From positions 1 through 8,554 of the forward strand of contig CALESY010000090.1 in the NCBI GenBank assembly GCA_937919945.1: 8,554 bases of DNA, in the 5' to 3' direction. A program made the translations under genes and the position numbers. Shown in pieces: positions 1 through 6,061 of this stretch. The DNA is from an uncultured Chitinophagaceae bacterium (GTDB lineage Bacteria > Bacteroidota > Bacteroidia > Chitinophagales > Chitinophagaceae). Under the pieces are notes generated by a model. It was not told the DNA's origin and did not search any database. It saw only the letters and a program-made list of their open reading frames with translations. Position 1 is the stretch's first letter. The number at the start of each line of letters is the position of its first letter.

Positions 1-271
1 TTATTCAATTCTGTTTCCATTTTTGCAGCAATCTGAAGTGAAGTTTCAGTCCTCAGACGTTTTAGCTCATCTATTTATTATTATCTTCTTTTGATCAAGC
101 AAGAACAGTTCTGGTGCAGATATCTTCTTAATTATTTTTATTTCGTTGCCAATCAGCTTGTTTTTCAGCCAAGGATTGACAATACAATCTATTAGCAACG
201 AACAATTGTTTTTCACATTCGAGGGTATCTATTGTATATTTTATTGTCGGGCACTGTTAGTTTTAATTATC
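1..271 (-). other. Gene-poor stretch with possible decayed coding remnants
   Basis: No intact gene is visible here. On the minus strand several short frames have protein-like composition but are broken. Frame one (74 down to 3) reads IDELKRLRTETSLQIAAKME and onward, amphipathic and helical-looking, and runs off the left edge; a stop at 75-77 cuts it from anything upstream. Frame two (256 down to 131, stop 128-130) reads in part TIDTLECEKQLFVANRLYCQ. Frame three (228 down to 70, stop 67-69) overlaps frame two and contains KKISAPELFLLDQKK, so at most one of these two was ever real there. A short ATA-repeat-like tract (about 75-86) sits where frames one and three would have to be joined. I read this as a degraded small gene or genes, but AT-rich non-coding DNA could give similar short frames by chance. 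No family recognised. Confidence 0.25.
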
Positions 272-538
272 TTAACGGGATAGCTTCCATTCTCCGCTTA
301 GTCTTGCGTATTGTAATGCATCAAACACTTGTGCAGATGTCTTTTTAAGTATCTTTTACAAGCGACTGTATCCAAGTAACAAAAGCAATTCGGATGGTTT
401 GCAATAGCTGTAAACACTATTTGCTGAAGTTGGCGTTGTGAAGGTAATCTTCATGCGATACCTGTAATTATTTTTCAAGTCTTTTGCTGCGCCAGTTGCT
501 GTATTCTTACCATTTTCAAAAGGCATTTGTGATAACAT
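272..538 (-). pseudogene. Unrecognised small gene broken by an in-frame stop
   Basis: A minus-strand frame starts at ATG 538-536 (second ATG at 526), runs 60 codons to TAA at 358-356, then stays open in the same frame for 27 more codons to TAA at 274-272. The part after the internal stop is strongly protein-like (KKTSAQVFDALQYARLSGEW), as is the part before it (MKITFTTPTSANSVYSYCKP, then SELLLLLGYSRL). Removing the one stop gives a continuous 88-codon product. The frame is also open upstream of the ATG to about 600, so the start is uncertain. I do not recognise the family; there is no signal peptide, and a short hydrophobic run (LLLLL) lies just before the stop. A one-base nonsense mutation in a small accessory gene is the simplest reading. 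A genuine 60-aa protein, or chance, are the alternatives. Confidence 0.35.
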
Positions 539-601
539 ACATCTAAATGAAGTACGGTCAATGTTGTACCTATGTGTGACCCAAATGTTCGACCCAAAAT
601 A

Positions 602-634
602 TGAAAAACAAAAGAGCCGCTGTGAAAGCGGCTC
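602..634 (-). terminator. Intrinsic terminator of tRNA-Met
   Basis: A perfect 7-bp GC-rich stem (gagccgc 614-620 paired with gcggctc 628-634) closes a 7-nt loop. On the minus strand it is followed by a T-rich tail, TTTTGTTTTTC (613 down to 603). It starts 8 nt past the tRNA discriminator base, so it serves the tRNA transcript. Confidence 0.85.
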
Positions 635-642
635 AGGAGATG

Positions 643-716
643 TAGCGAAGACGGGAGTTGAACCCGTGACCTCAGGGTTATGAATCCTGCGCTCTAACCA
701 TCTGAGCTACCTCGCC
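643..716 (-). tRNA. tRNA-Met (anticodon CAT), elongator type
   Basis: The 74-nt minus-strand sequence folds as a standard cloverleaf: acceptor GGCGAGG / CTTCGCT (with G-U pairs), D-arm GCTC/GAGC, anticodon arm CAGGA-TTCATAA-CCCTG with CAT at the anticodon position, a 5-nt variable region, and T-arm ACGGG-TTCAACT-CCCGT. CCA is not encoded; the genome reads ACA from the discriminator on. It lacks the three consecutive G-C pairs of the initiator anticodon stem, so it is not fMet. Elongator Met is preferred over the lysidine-modified Ile (CAT) type from its overall resemblance to Met tRNAs, but sequence alone does not exclude Ile. The pair at the loop end of the anticodon stem (31-39) is an A-C mismatch. 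It is flanked by its own promoter box and terminator. Confidence 0.93.
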
Positions 717-730
717 AAAAATTTGGATGG

Positions 731-738
731 CAAAGGTA
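731..738 (-). promoter_or_regulatory. -7 promoter box for tRNA-Met
   Basis: On the minus strand 738-731 reads TACCTTTG, a perfect match to the Bacteroidota housekeeping-sigma -7 consensus TAnnTTTG. It ends 14 nt before the first tRNA base, which suits a short 5' leader. No clear TTG -33 element is seen; the upstream DNA is a T-rich run. Confidence 0.6.
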
Positions 739-758
739 AGAGAAAAATTGAAAAAAAT

Positions 759-1193
759 CTACTTTTCCAGAAGTGATTTGAATGCATCTGTTATGGAGCT
801 TATTCGGCGGGTGTTATAATCAAAACATATCATACCTGTTTTGGCATGTGCTACGTCTTTTACAACCCCATCTCTTATAGTGCTTATATGATACAGCAAA
901 TCGAACGACCTGTCCGTTACTTCATCTGCATATATCTTTATCACTAATGCTTCGCCATAAAAAGCTTCCGATTTGTAGGCTATCATTACATCTGCCATTA
1001 TCAGGCTGTTGCCGGCAATATTCAGCTCATCTCCACCCCAATTACGCAGCATCTGCATACGGCTTTCGTGTATAATTGACAATACAGAATCATTACCAAG
1101 ATGGTTGCCATAATTAATATCGCTTATTCGTACGGCAATGGTGGTAGTAAACAATGGATTTTCGGTTGGAAACTTTATTTTTACACGACTCAT
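759..1193 (-). CDS. Acyl-CoA thioesterase, 4HBT hotdog family
   Basis: A 144-residue single-domain hotdog protein of the 4-hydroxybenzoyl-CoA thioesterase / YbgC-FadM type, expected to hydrolyse acyl-CoA thioesters in the cytosol; its substrate cannot be told from sequence. The signature segment is VRISDINYGNHLGNDSVLSI (residues 21-40), followed by HESR. The family's catalytic Asp matches D25, with H31 and N34 in the usual DxxxxxHxxN-like arrangement and E43 in the central helix. Its length is usual for the family. The ATG at 1193 is the only sensible start. It is transcribed away from the FAH-family gene, with 11 bp between the two ATGs, so its promoter must lie inside that neighbour: TAATTTCG at 1233-1226 (one mismatch to TAnnTTTG) is a candidate. 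No hairpin separates its stop from the tRNA downstream. Confidence 0.85.
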   Translation of the reverse strand: MSRVKIKFPTENPLFTTTIAVRISDINYGNHLGNDSVLSIIHESRMQMLRNWGGDELNIAGNSLIMADVMIAYKSEAFYGEALVIKIYADEVTDRSFDLLYHISTIRDGVVKDVAHAKTGMICFDYNTRRISSITDAFKSLLEK

Positions 1194-1204
1194 AATATTG
1201 CGAA

Positions 1205-1816
1205 ATGAAAATAATCTGTATCGGGCGAAATTACAGCGAACATACCAAAGAATTGAATAATGATATACCTGCAGAACCCGTAATATTCATGAAGCCGAAA
1301 AGTGCCTTATTGTTTCCCGGCAAACCATTGTATTATCCTGAATTTACAGACGACCTGCATTATGAATGTGAACTCGTTGTAAAAATCAGCAAAAATGGTA
1401 AGTACATACAGGAAAAATATGCTCATAAATATTATAATGCTATTACCGTAGGGCTCGACTTTACTGCTAGAGATTTACAGCAAAAGCAAAAAGAAAAGGG
1501 ACTACCTTGGGAGATTGCTAAAGCATTTGACGGTTCTGCCGCATTGGGCGATTTTATAGATATAGATGCAAACACGAATATCAACAACATCAATTTTGAG
1601 CTAAAACTGAATGACCGTACCGTACAAACCGGCAATTCGGGCGATATGCTGTTTCGCGTGCACGAGGTATTGGAATATGTTTCTCAATACTTTACACTGA
1701 ATATTGGCGATGTGGTATTTACGGGTACACCCGCAGGTGTAGGCCCTGTAAATGTGTACGACAAATTGGAAGGTTTCATAGAAGGGCAAAAACTACTGCA
1801 CGTAGATATACGATAA
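1205..1816 (+). CDS. FAH-family hydrolase / acylpyruvase-like (FAHD1 type)
   Basis: A 203-residue fumarylacetoacetate hydrolase-fold protein of the small FAHD1 / 2-hydroxyhepta-2,4-diene-1,7-dioate isomerase type, a cytosolic metal-dependent enzyme cleaving C-C bonds of 2-oxo acids (acylpyruvates, oxaloacetate) or isomerising them. Visible motifs: CIGRNYSEHTKEL at the N-terminus, where H13 and E16 match the His-Glu catalytic pair known from FAHD1; FMKPKSAL (28-35); metal ligands in HYECELVVKI (E54, E56) and D85 of VGLDFTARDLQ; K106 in the AKAFDGSA loop; and FTGTPAGVG (172-180) near the end. All key residues are present and the length is normal for single-domain bacterial members. The bestrophin gene follows after 10 nt, so the two are probably co-transcribed. 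The product annotation is by family; the physiological substrate is unknown. Confidence 0.88.
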   Translation: MKIICIGRNYSEHTKELNNDIPAEPVIFMKPKSALLFPGKPLYYPEFTDDLHYECELVVKISKNGKYIQEKYAHKYYNAITVGLDFTARDLQQKQKEKGLPWEIAKAFDGSAALGDFIDIDANTNINNINFELKLNDRTVQTGNSGDMLFRVHEVLEYVSQYFTLNIGDVVFTGTPAGVGPVNVYDKLEGFIEGQKLLHVDIR

Positions 1817-1826
1817 ACAAAACACC

Positions 1827-2705
1827 ATGCGTATATACAACCCCAAAGAATGGTTTGGCATATTGTTTCAATTCCACAAGTCGGACACGCTGAGAAAGCT
1901 GCTGGGGTTGATTTTTATTATTGCACTCTACGCTACGATAGTAGTATTTGTAGAAGCCAACTATTTTAAAACACATGAAGACAGCCCATTGAAAAACTTT
2001 TCGATAATGCACACAATATTGGGGCTGGCATTATCCCTTTTGCTTGTTTTCAGAACAAATACAGCTTATGACCGATGGTGGGAAGGGCGTAAACTATGGG
2101 GCGCGTTGGTGAACAATAGTCGTAACCTCGCTATCAAGCTACACACATTGCTCGATGATACTGATGAGTATAATCGCGATTTTTTTCGGAGGGCCATACC
2201 CATGTACGCATTTGTTCTGAAAGACTTTCTGCAGGCAGAAGCTACCCGCTATTCATTGGATGAAGAAGAACACCATGAACTAAAAAACCTTGATGCCGAC
2301 AAGCACACACCCAATCAGGTAGCTAAAGCTATTATGGCACGTGCAATGCTGCTGCACAACGAGCAAAAAATAACAGGCGAGCAGTTGTATTTTATCAATA
2401 ATGAGTTATCGTCATTTACAGATATTTGCGGTGCATGCGAAAGAATTAAGAATACTCCTATCCCCTACTCTTACAGTGCATTTATTAAAAAATTTATTTT
2501 CATCTATATCATGACGCTGCCAATAGCCTACTCATTTTCGCTTGGTTATTTATCTGTACTGGTAGTGTCTATCGTGTTTTATGTGTTAGGTAGCCTTGAG
2601 CTGATAGCCGAGGAAATTGAAGACCCCTTTGGCAAAGACAGTAACGACCTACCAATGGAAAGAATAGCCCTTAATATTGAAAAACACGTTGCAGAGATAT
2701 TATAA
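1827..2705 (+). CDS. Bestrophin-family ion channel protein
   Basis: A 292-residue integral membrane protein of the bestrophin / UPF0187 (YneE) family. Bacterial members form pentameric channels in the inner membrane; the one studied from Klebsiella conducts cations. Hydrophobic segments lie near residues 24-44, 58-76, 222-240 and 242-262. The family signatures are clear: FRTNTAYDRWWEGRKLWGAL (75-94) after the second membrane helix, PIPYSYSAF (211-219) before the third, and EEIEDPFGKDSNDLP (262-276), which corresponds to the conserved acidic region after the last helix. The charged stretch 105-205 is the cytosolic helical domain. Length is typical. It starts 10 nt after the FAH-family gene, with no hairpin between, suggesting one transcript. 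No functional link between the two is evident. Confidence 0.9.
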   Translation: MRIYNPKEWFGILFQFHKSDTLRKLLGLIFIIALYATIVVFVEANYFKTHEDSPLKNFSIMHTILGLALSLLLVFRTNTAYDRWWEGRKLWGALVNNSRNLAIKLHTLLDDTDEYNRDFFRRAIPMYAFVLKDFLQAEATRYSLDEEEHHELKNLDADKHTPNQVAKAIMARAMLLHNEQKITGEQLYFINNELSSFTDICGACERIKNTPIPYSYSAFIKKFIFIYIMTLPIAYSFSLGYLSVLVVSIVFYVLGSLELIAEEIEDPFGKDSNDLPMERIALNIEKHVAEIL

Positions 2706-2727
2706 GCTACAAGGTTCATATATCTGC

Positions 2728-2735
2728 TAACTTTG
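2728..2735 (+). promoter_or_regulatory. -7 promoter box for the SMR gene
   Basis: TAACTTTG matches TAnnTTTG perfectly and ends only 4 nt before the ATG at 2740. With transcription usually starting a few nucleotides past this box, the mRNA would have almost no leader. No clear -33 TTG lies at the expected distance; a TTG at 2689-2691 is too far upstream. Confidence 0.55.
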
Positions 2736-2739
2736 CTGT

Positions 2740-3069
2740 ATGAAATACGTTTATCTGCTTATAGCCATTGTATCTGAAGTGGTAGCCACCAGCAGCCTCA
2801 AAGCATCTGAGGGTTTCACCAAACTATGGCCAAGCATACTGGTAGTAGTGGGGTACGCATTGGCTTTTTACTTTCTCAGTATTACGGTAAAAGTAATGCC
2901 TGTAGGTATCAGCTATGCAATATGGTCTGGCGTAGGTATTGTGCTGGTTACGATTGCCGGCATTTACTTTTATAAGCAAGTTCCCGATTTACCGGCTATT
3001 ATTGGTATGGCATTGATTGCCGCAGGCGTATTGGTTATCAATATCTTCTCAAAAACCAAGGGACTGTGA
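2740..3069 (+). CDS. SMR-family multidrug efflux protein (EmrE/QacE type)
   Basis: A 109-residue small multidrug resistance transporter with four membrane helices (about 3-20, 32-51, 57-77, 84-103). It would work as an antiparallel dimer in the inner membrane, exchanging protons for cationic hydrophobic compounds such as quaternary ammonium ions. The essential proton/substrate-binding glutamate is E13 in IVSEVVATSSLKASEGFT (compare AEVIGTTLMKFSEGFT in EmrE). The second hallmark, YAIWSGVGIVLV (59-70), carries the conserved Trp of the Qac (exporter) branch rather than the guanidinium-exporting Gdx/SugE branch. Length and topology are typical. It has its own promoter box just upstream and is probably monocistronic: 34 nt separate it from the bestrophin gene and 76 nt from the next gene. 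Confidence 0.93.
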   Translation: MKYVYLLIAIVSEVVATSSLKASEGFTKLWPSILVVVGYALAFYFLSITVKVMPVGISYAIWSGVGIVLVTIAGIYFYKQVPDLPAIIGMALIAAGVLVINIFSKTKGL

Positions 3070-3145
3070 TAACGATGCAATAACATTTGAACACTACAAA
3101 AACTGGCAGTTTTCCACTATCTTAGCTTTCAATTAAAGATACTAT

Positions 3146-3715
3146 ATGCGCAAATACATATTTGTAGCCATAATATTCTCATGCTTCACCATATGTCACC
3201 ATGTTGCTGTTGCGCAAATATTACCTTCTTTGGGCTGTAACGACAAGAGCATAAGGCTACAGGCAGAGCAAATAAAACAAGATTTTAAAGCACAAGGACA
3301 AGAGATATTTAAGGATGCGATGATTAATATGGAATCGCGCCAGCCTACTCCCATAGCTGTACACCTGAAGAAAGGCGTTCTTTACCAGATGGTATTTATA
3401 GGCAGCAAAGAAGCCAACAGACTGAACTTTGAAGTATATGACGGCGAAGATAAAAAAATTGATGAGCGAGTAATGAAACATCCTGCCATCACCAACTTTG
3501 TCATCTATTCTTTTGTACCTGAAAAAACAGACCTTTACTTAGTTATACTTTCTCAGATAAAAGGCACAAAAAATCTGTGTGGCAGCTTTACCATCATGCA
3601 GCCAAGCGGCAACCGCCCGCCAGCTACATCAACCAAGCCTACAGCACCAACCAACAACAACAAGACACCTGCCAAAACACAAGGCAATCCACGTTACGTT
3701 CCGCAAAAAAAATAG
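3146..3715 (+). CDS. Secreted protein of unknown function, basic low-complexity tail
   Basis: A 189-residue exported protein that I do not assign to a named family. It has a Sec signal peptide (MRK, hydrophobic 5-22) with likely cleavage after A23 (AVA|Q). Residues 31-65 look helical and charged. Residues 68-152 alternate hydrophobic and polar residues like a beta-sandwich: IAVHLKKGVLYQMVFIGSKE, then VYDGEDKKIDE, and FVPEKTDLYLVILSQIKG. This recalls PPC-like (bacterial pre-peptidase C-terminal) domains, but that is inference from pattern. C31 and C145 could form a disulfide in the mature protein. Residues 153-189 are a disordered Pro/Thr/Asn/Lys tail rich in ACC/AAC-type codons, strongly basic. 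ung follows after 6 nt, so this may be the first gene of the ung-plsC-DUF2520 transcript. A weak -7 match (TATCTTAG, 3118-3125) lies upstream. Confidence 0.7.
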   Translation: MRKYIFVAIIFSCFTICHHVAVAQILPSLGCNDKSIRLQAEQIKQDFKAQGQEIFKDAMINMESRQPTPIAVHLKKGVLYQMVFIGSKEANRLNFEVYDGEDKKIDERVMKHPAITNFVIYSFVPEKTDLYLVILSQIKGTKNLCGSFTIMQPSGNRPPATSTKPTAPTNNNKTPAKTQGNPRYVPQKK

Positions 3716-3721
3716 TGGTGC

Positions 3722-4399
3722 ATGGATGTGCAGATAGACGATAGCTGGAAGTCTGTATTACATACGGAGTTCAATAAGCCATATTTTGCAGATATAGTAG
3801 CTTTTCTGAAAAATGAAAAAGCTAATGGTAAAATCATTTATCCGCCTGGCAAATTCATTTTCAATGCGTTTAATACTACACCAATAAACAATGTAAAGGT
3901 AGTGATATTGGGACAAGACCCTTATCACAATCCCGGGCAAGCACATGGGCTTAGTTTTTCCGTGCCTGATGGCATCGCACCACCGCCATCTTTAGTGAAT
4001 ATCTTTAAAGAACAACGAGATGATGTAGGTATAGAAATACCTAACCACTGGAACCTCGAAAAATGGGCACAACAAGGCGTATTGCTTCTCAACGCATCCC
4101 TGACAGTAGAGCAAAACAAACCCATGTCTCATAGTAAAGTGGGTTGGCATATATTTACAGATGCGGTTATTAAAACCATATCAGACAGGAAAGACAAGGT
4201 AGTTTTCATGCTTTGGGGTAGCTTTGCAAAAAGCAAACAAGAATTGATAGACCGTAACAAACACCTGATACTTACTGCAGCACACCCATCTCCCTTGTCA
4301 GCGCACAATGGGTTTATGGGCTGCAAACACTTCAGCAAAGCCAATCAATGGCTTACTAATAACGGACTGACACCCATAGACTGGAACCTGAACAAATGA
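3722..4399 (+). CDS. ung: Uracil-DNA glycosylase (family 1)
   Basis: A 225-residue family 1 uracil-DNA glycosylase, which removes uracil from DNA in the first step of base-excision repair. All active-site motifs are intact: GQDPYH (64-69) with the catalytic water-activating D66; the uracil-stacking F79 in GLSFSVP; the uracil-specificity Asn N124 in LLLNASLTVE; and the DNA-intercalation loop HPSPLSAH (188-195) with catalytic H188. Its length matches the family (E. coli Ung is 229 aa). The residue after GQDPYH is Asn where Gly is usual, a mild change. The ATG lies 6 nt after the stop of the secreted-protein gene, and its TGA overlaps the plsC start (ATGA at 4396-4399), which indicates translational coupling. 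Confidence 0.97.
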   Translation: MDVQIDDSWKSVLHTEFNKPYFADIVAFLKNEKANGKIIYPPGKFIFNAFNTTPINNVKVVILGQDPYHNPGQAHGLSFSVPDGIAPPPSLVNIFKEQRDDVGIEIPNHWNLEKWAQQGVLLLNASLTVEQNKPMSHSKVGWHIFTDAVIKTISDRKDKVVFMLWGSFAKSKQELIDRNKHLILTAAHPSPLSAHNGFMGCKHFSKANQWLTNNGLTPIDWNLNK

Positions 4400-5151
4400 A
4401 ATGGATAGCAAACATAGCAGGCAGGATATACTTCATAGCAGGTATGTTGTTTTTTATTGCTACCATGCTGATAGTATTTATACCCATATGGATTATATCC
4501 TTATTGAATGAGCCTGCAAAAAGTAAGGCATTGCACCCCGTATTCAAAGCATGGATGGGCTTCTTTATGCCATTGGTAGGTTGCAGAGTAGTAACTAAGG
4601 GTACAAAGAATTTTAAAAAAGGGGAAAACTATGTAGTGGTTACCAACCACAATTCTTTAGTAGATATACCTGTATCATCCCCATGGATACCAGGACCTAA
4701 CAAAACACTTGCTAAGGTTGAAATGTCAAAAATTCCGTTGTTTGGTGTAATATATAAAGCAGGCTCTATATTGGTAAACAGAAAAGAAGAAAATAGCAGG
4801 CGCGAAAGCTTTACCAAAATGCAAGAAATACTGGATAAAGGCATCCATCTGTGCCTGTACCCCGAAGGCACACGCAATAAAACCAACCAGCCATTGCAAC
4901 GCTTTTATGATGGCGCATTTATTACAGCCATCAAAGCACAGAAACCTGTTATACCCGGCATCATCTTCAATACTGGTACCATTCTACCCCACGATAAAAA
5001 GCTATGGGCAAGGCCAAAGACAATCCACTTTCATTTTCTGGAAGCGATACCTACTAAAGGTTTAACACTCGATGATACCACAGCGCTTAAAGAACAAGTG
5101 TATAAAGTAATGGAAGCCTATTATGTACAACATAAAGACGCCTTAGCATGA
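4396..5151 (+). CDS. plsC: 1-acyl-sn-glycerol-3-phosphate acyltransferase
   Basis: A 251-residue PlsC-family acyltransferase that adds the second acyl chain to lysophosphatidic acid, giving phosphatidic acid for membrane phospholipids at the inner membrane. A hydrophobic N-terminus (about 11-36) anchors it. Motif I is NHNSLVD (84-90), the HX4D catalytic pair H85/D90; motif II is around ILVNRKEENSR (125-135); motif III is LYPEGTRNK (154-162) with the phosphate-binding EGTR; motif IV is near PVIPGII (184-190). Length is normal. It overlaps ung by 4 nt at its start and the DUF2520 gene by 4 nt at its end, so the three are clearly one operon. Other lysophospholipid acyltransferases share these motifs, so the exact acceptor is inferred. 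Confidence 0.92.
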   Translation: MKWIANIAGRIYFIAGMLFFIATMLIVFIPIWIISLLNEPAKSKALHPVFKAWMGFFMPLVGCRVVTKGTKNFKKGENYVVVTNHNSLVDIPVSSPWIPGPNKTLAKVEMSKIPLFGVIYKAGSILVNRKEENSRRESFTKMQEILDKGIHLCLYPEGTRNKTNQPLQRFYDGAFITAIKAQKPVIPGIIFNTGTILPHDKKLWARPKTIHFHFLEAIPTKGLTLDDTTALKEQVYKVMEAYYVQHKDALA

Positions 5152-5921
5152 AGTATAGTGTAATAGGTACTGGTAACACAGCTTGGTTTATAGCTAAGAA
5201 AATGTACGATGCAGGTCATCAATGCACTGCCATATACGGCAGAGATGGAGACAAAACCACCGCATTGGCAAATACAGTATCTGGAACAGCAAAGCTGATA
5301 CAAGACGGTGTTGCAGACGATGTGGATGTCTGCATCATAGCCATTTCAGACAATGCCATAGCAGAAGTATGCAAGTATATATCGCTTACAAAAACTTTGC
5401 TGCTACATACTGCAGGAGCAGTTAGTATAGAAGTTTTACAAGAAGCTGCTATTAATTATGGCGTATTATGGCCTATCTATTCTATTGTGAAAAACAACCT
5501 GCCCGATACAAGAAACATACCTACTGTTTTTGAAACAAACACAGTAAACAACATTCCGTTATTATCAGCCGTTGCACAATCGTTTACAGATATACTGTAC
5601 GAAGCCGATAGTGATAAACGTAAAACATTGCACGTAGCCGCTGTTTTCAGCAACAATTTTACCAATCACTTATTCAGTATAGCCAAACGTATTTGTGAAG
5701 AAAAGGAGCTGCCTTTTGCCCTGTTGTTGCCCATAATCCAACAAACAGTCAGCCGTATTGAAAACACATCACCAGAACTACTGCAAACTGGCCCCGCCAA
5801 ACGAGGAGATATTGTAACGCAAACAAAGCACTTACAATTATTGCAAAACAACGAAAATTGGGGAGAAGTGTACAAAGCTATTTCTGCATCTATAGCTGCT
5901 ATGTACAAGCAGAAAGATTAA
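5148..5921 (+). CDS. DUF2520 Rossmann-fold protein, putative NADP-dependent oxidoreductase
   Basis: A 257-residue soluble protein with an N-terminal Rossmann fold and a C-terminal helical DUF2520 domain, an architecture like F420-dependent NADP reductases and pyrroline-5-carboxylate or ketopantoate reductases. The nucleotide-binding loop is VIGTGNTAW (5-13); a second-strand GRD (31-33) follows, then VCIIAISDNAI (61-71). The helical domain carries HVAAVFSNNFTNHL (162-175) and LLQTGPAKRGD (211-221), both typical of DUF2520. The reaction is not known for the family. It starts in an ATGA overlap with plsC and ends tail to tail with a tiny minus-strand ORF, the two overlapping by 3 nt. Transcription probably continues to the hairpin at 6062-6103. 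Confidence 0.87.
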   Translation: MKYSVIGTGNTAWFIAKKMYDAGHQCTAIYGRDGDKTTALANTVSGTAKLIQDGVADDVDVCIIAISDNAIAEVCKYISLTKTLLLHTAGAVSIEVLQEAAINYGVLWPIYSIVKNNLPDTRNIPTVFETNTVNNIPLLSAVAQSFTDILYEADSDKRKTLHVAAVFSNNFTNHLFSIAKRICEEKELPFALLLPIIQQTVSRIENTSPELLQTGPAKRGDIVTQTKHLQLLQNNENWGEVYKAISASIAAMYKQKD

Positions 5922-6034
5922 TCTGGCTTTTTATTCTCAAATTTCCCTTCTATCAAGGCCTTATACAGCTTCAGGCACAGGTAAAACAACCCCAGAAAAA
6001 CGAGTATAGTAACTATAGCAATTACGACTTCCAT
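5918..6034 (-). CDS. Putative 38-aa single-span membrane protein
   Basis: A minus-strand frame starts at ATG 6034-6032 and ends at TAA 5920-5918. The product begins MEVVIAIVTILVFLGLFYLC, then has a short charged tail (KLYKALIEGKFENKKPD). Residues 2-22 form one clear membrane helix and the Lys-rich tail predicts a cytosolic C-terminus. Upstream on the same strand are TATATTTA at 6058-6051 (one mismatch to TAnnTTTG) and a short purine-rich AAGG just before the ATG. The ORF fills the gap between the DUF2520 stop and the hairpin at 6062-6103. I do not recognise a family; small single-span proteins of this form include subunits of larger membrane complexes. A chance frame is possible at this length, but the composition and the promoter-like box argue for a gene. 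Confidence 0.55.
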   Translation of the reverse strand: MEVVIAIVTILVFLGLFYLCLKLYKALIEGKFENKKPD

Positions 6035-6061
6035 AACCTTGCATTTACTCTAAATATACTA

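Noticed and set aside
3099..3113. Hairpin aaaact-ggc-agtttt as a terminator after the SMR gene
   Set aside because: The stem is only 6 bp and AT-rich with a 3-nt loop, and the following T run is just the stem arm; too weak to call.
3086..3125. TTTG (3086-3089) and TATCTTAG (3118-3125) as a -33/-7 promoter for the secreted protein
   Set aside because: The spacing of 28 nt is longer than expected for this promoter class and the -7 box has a mismatch; mentioned only as a weak candidate in the gene entry.
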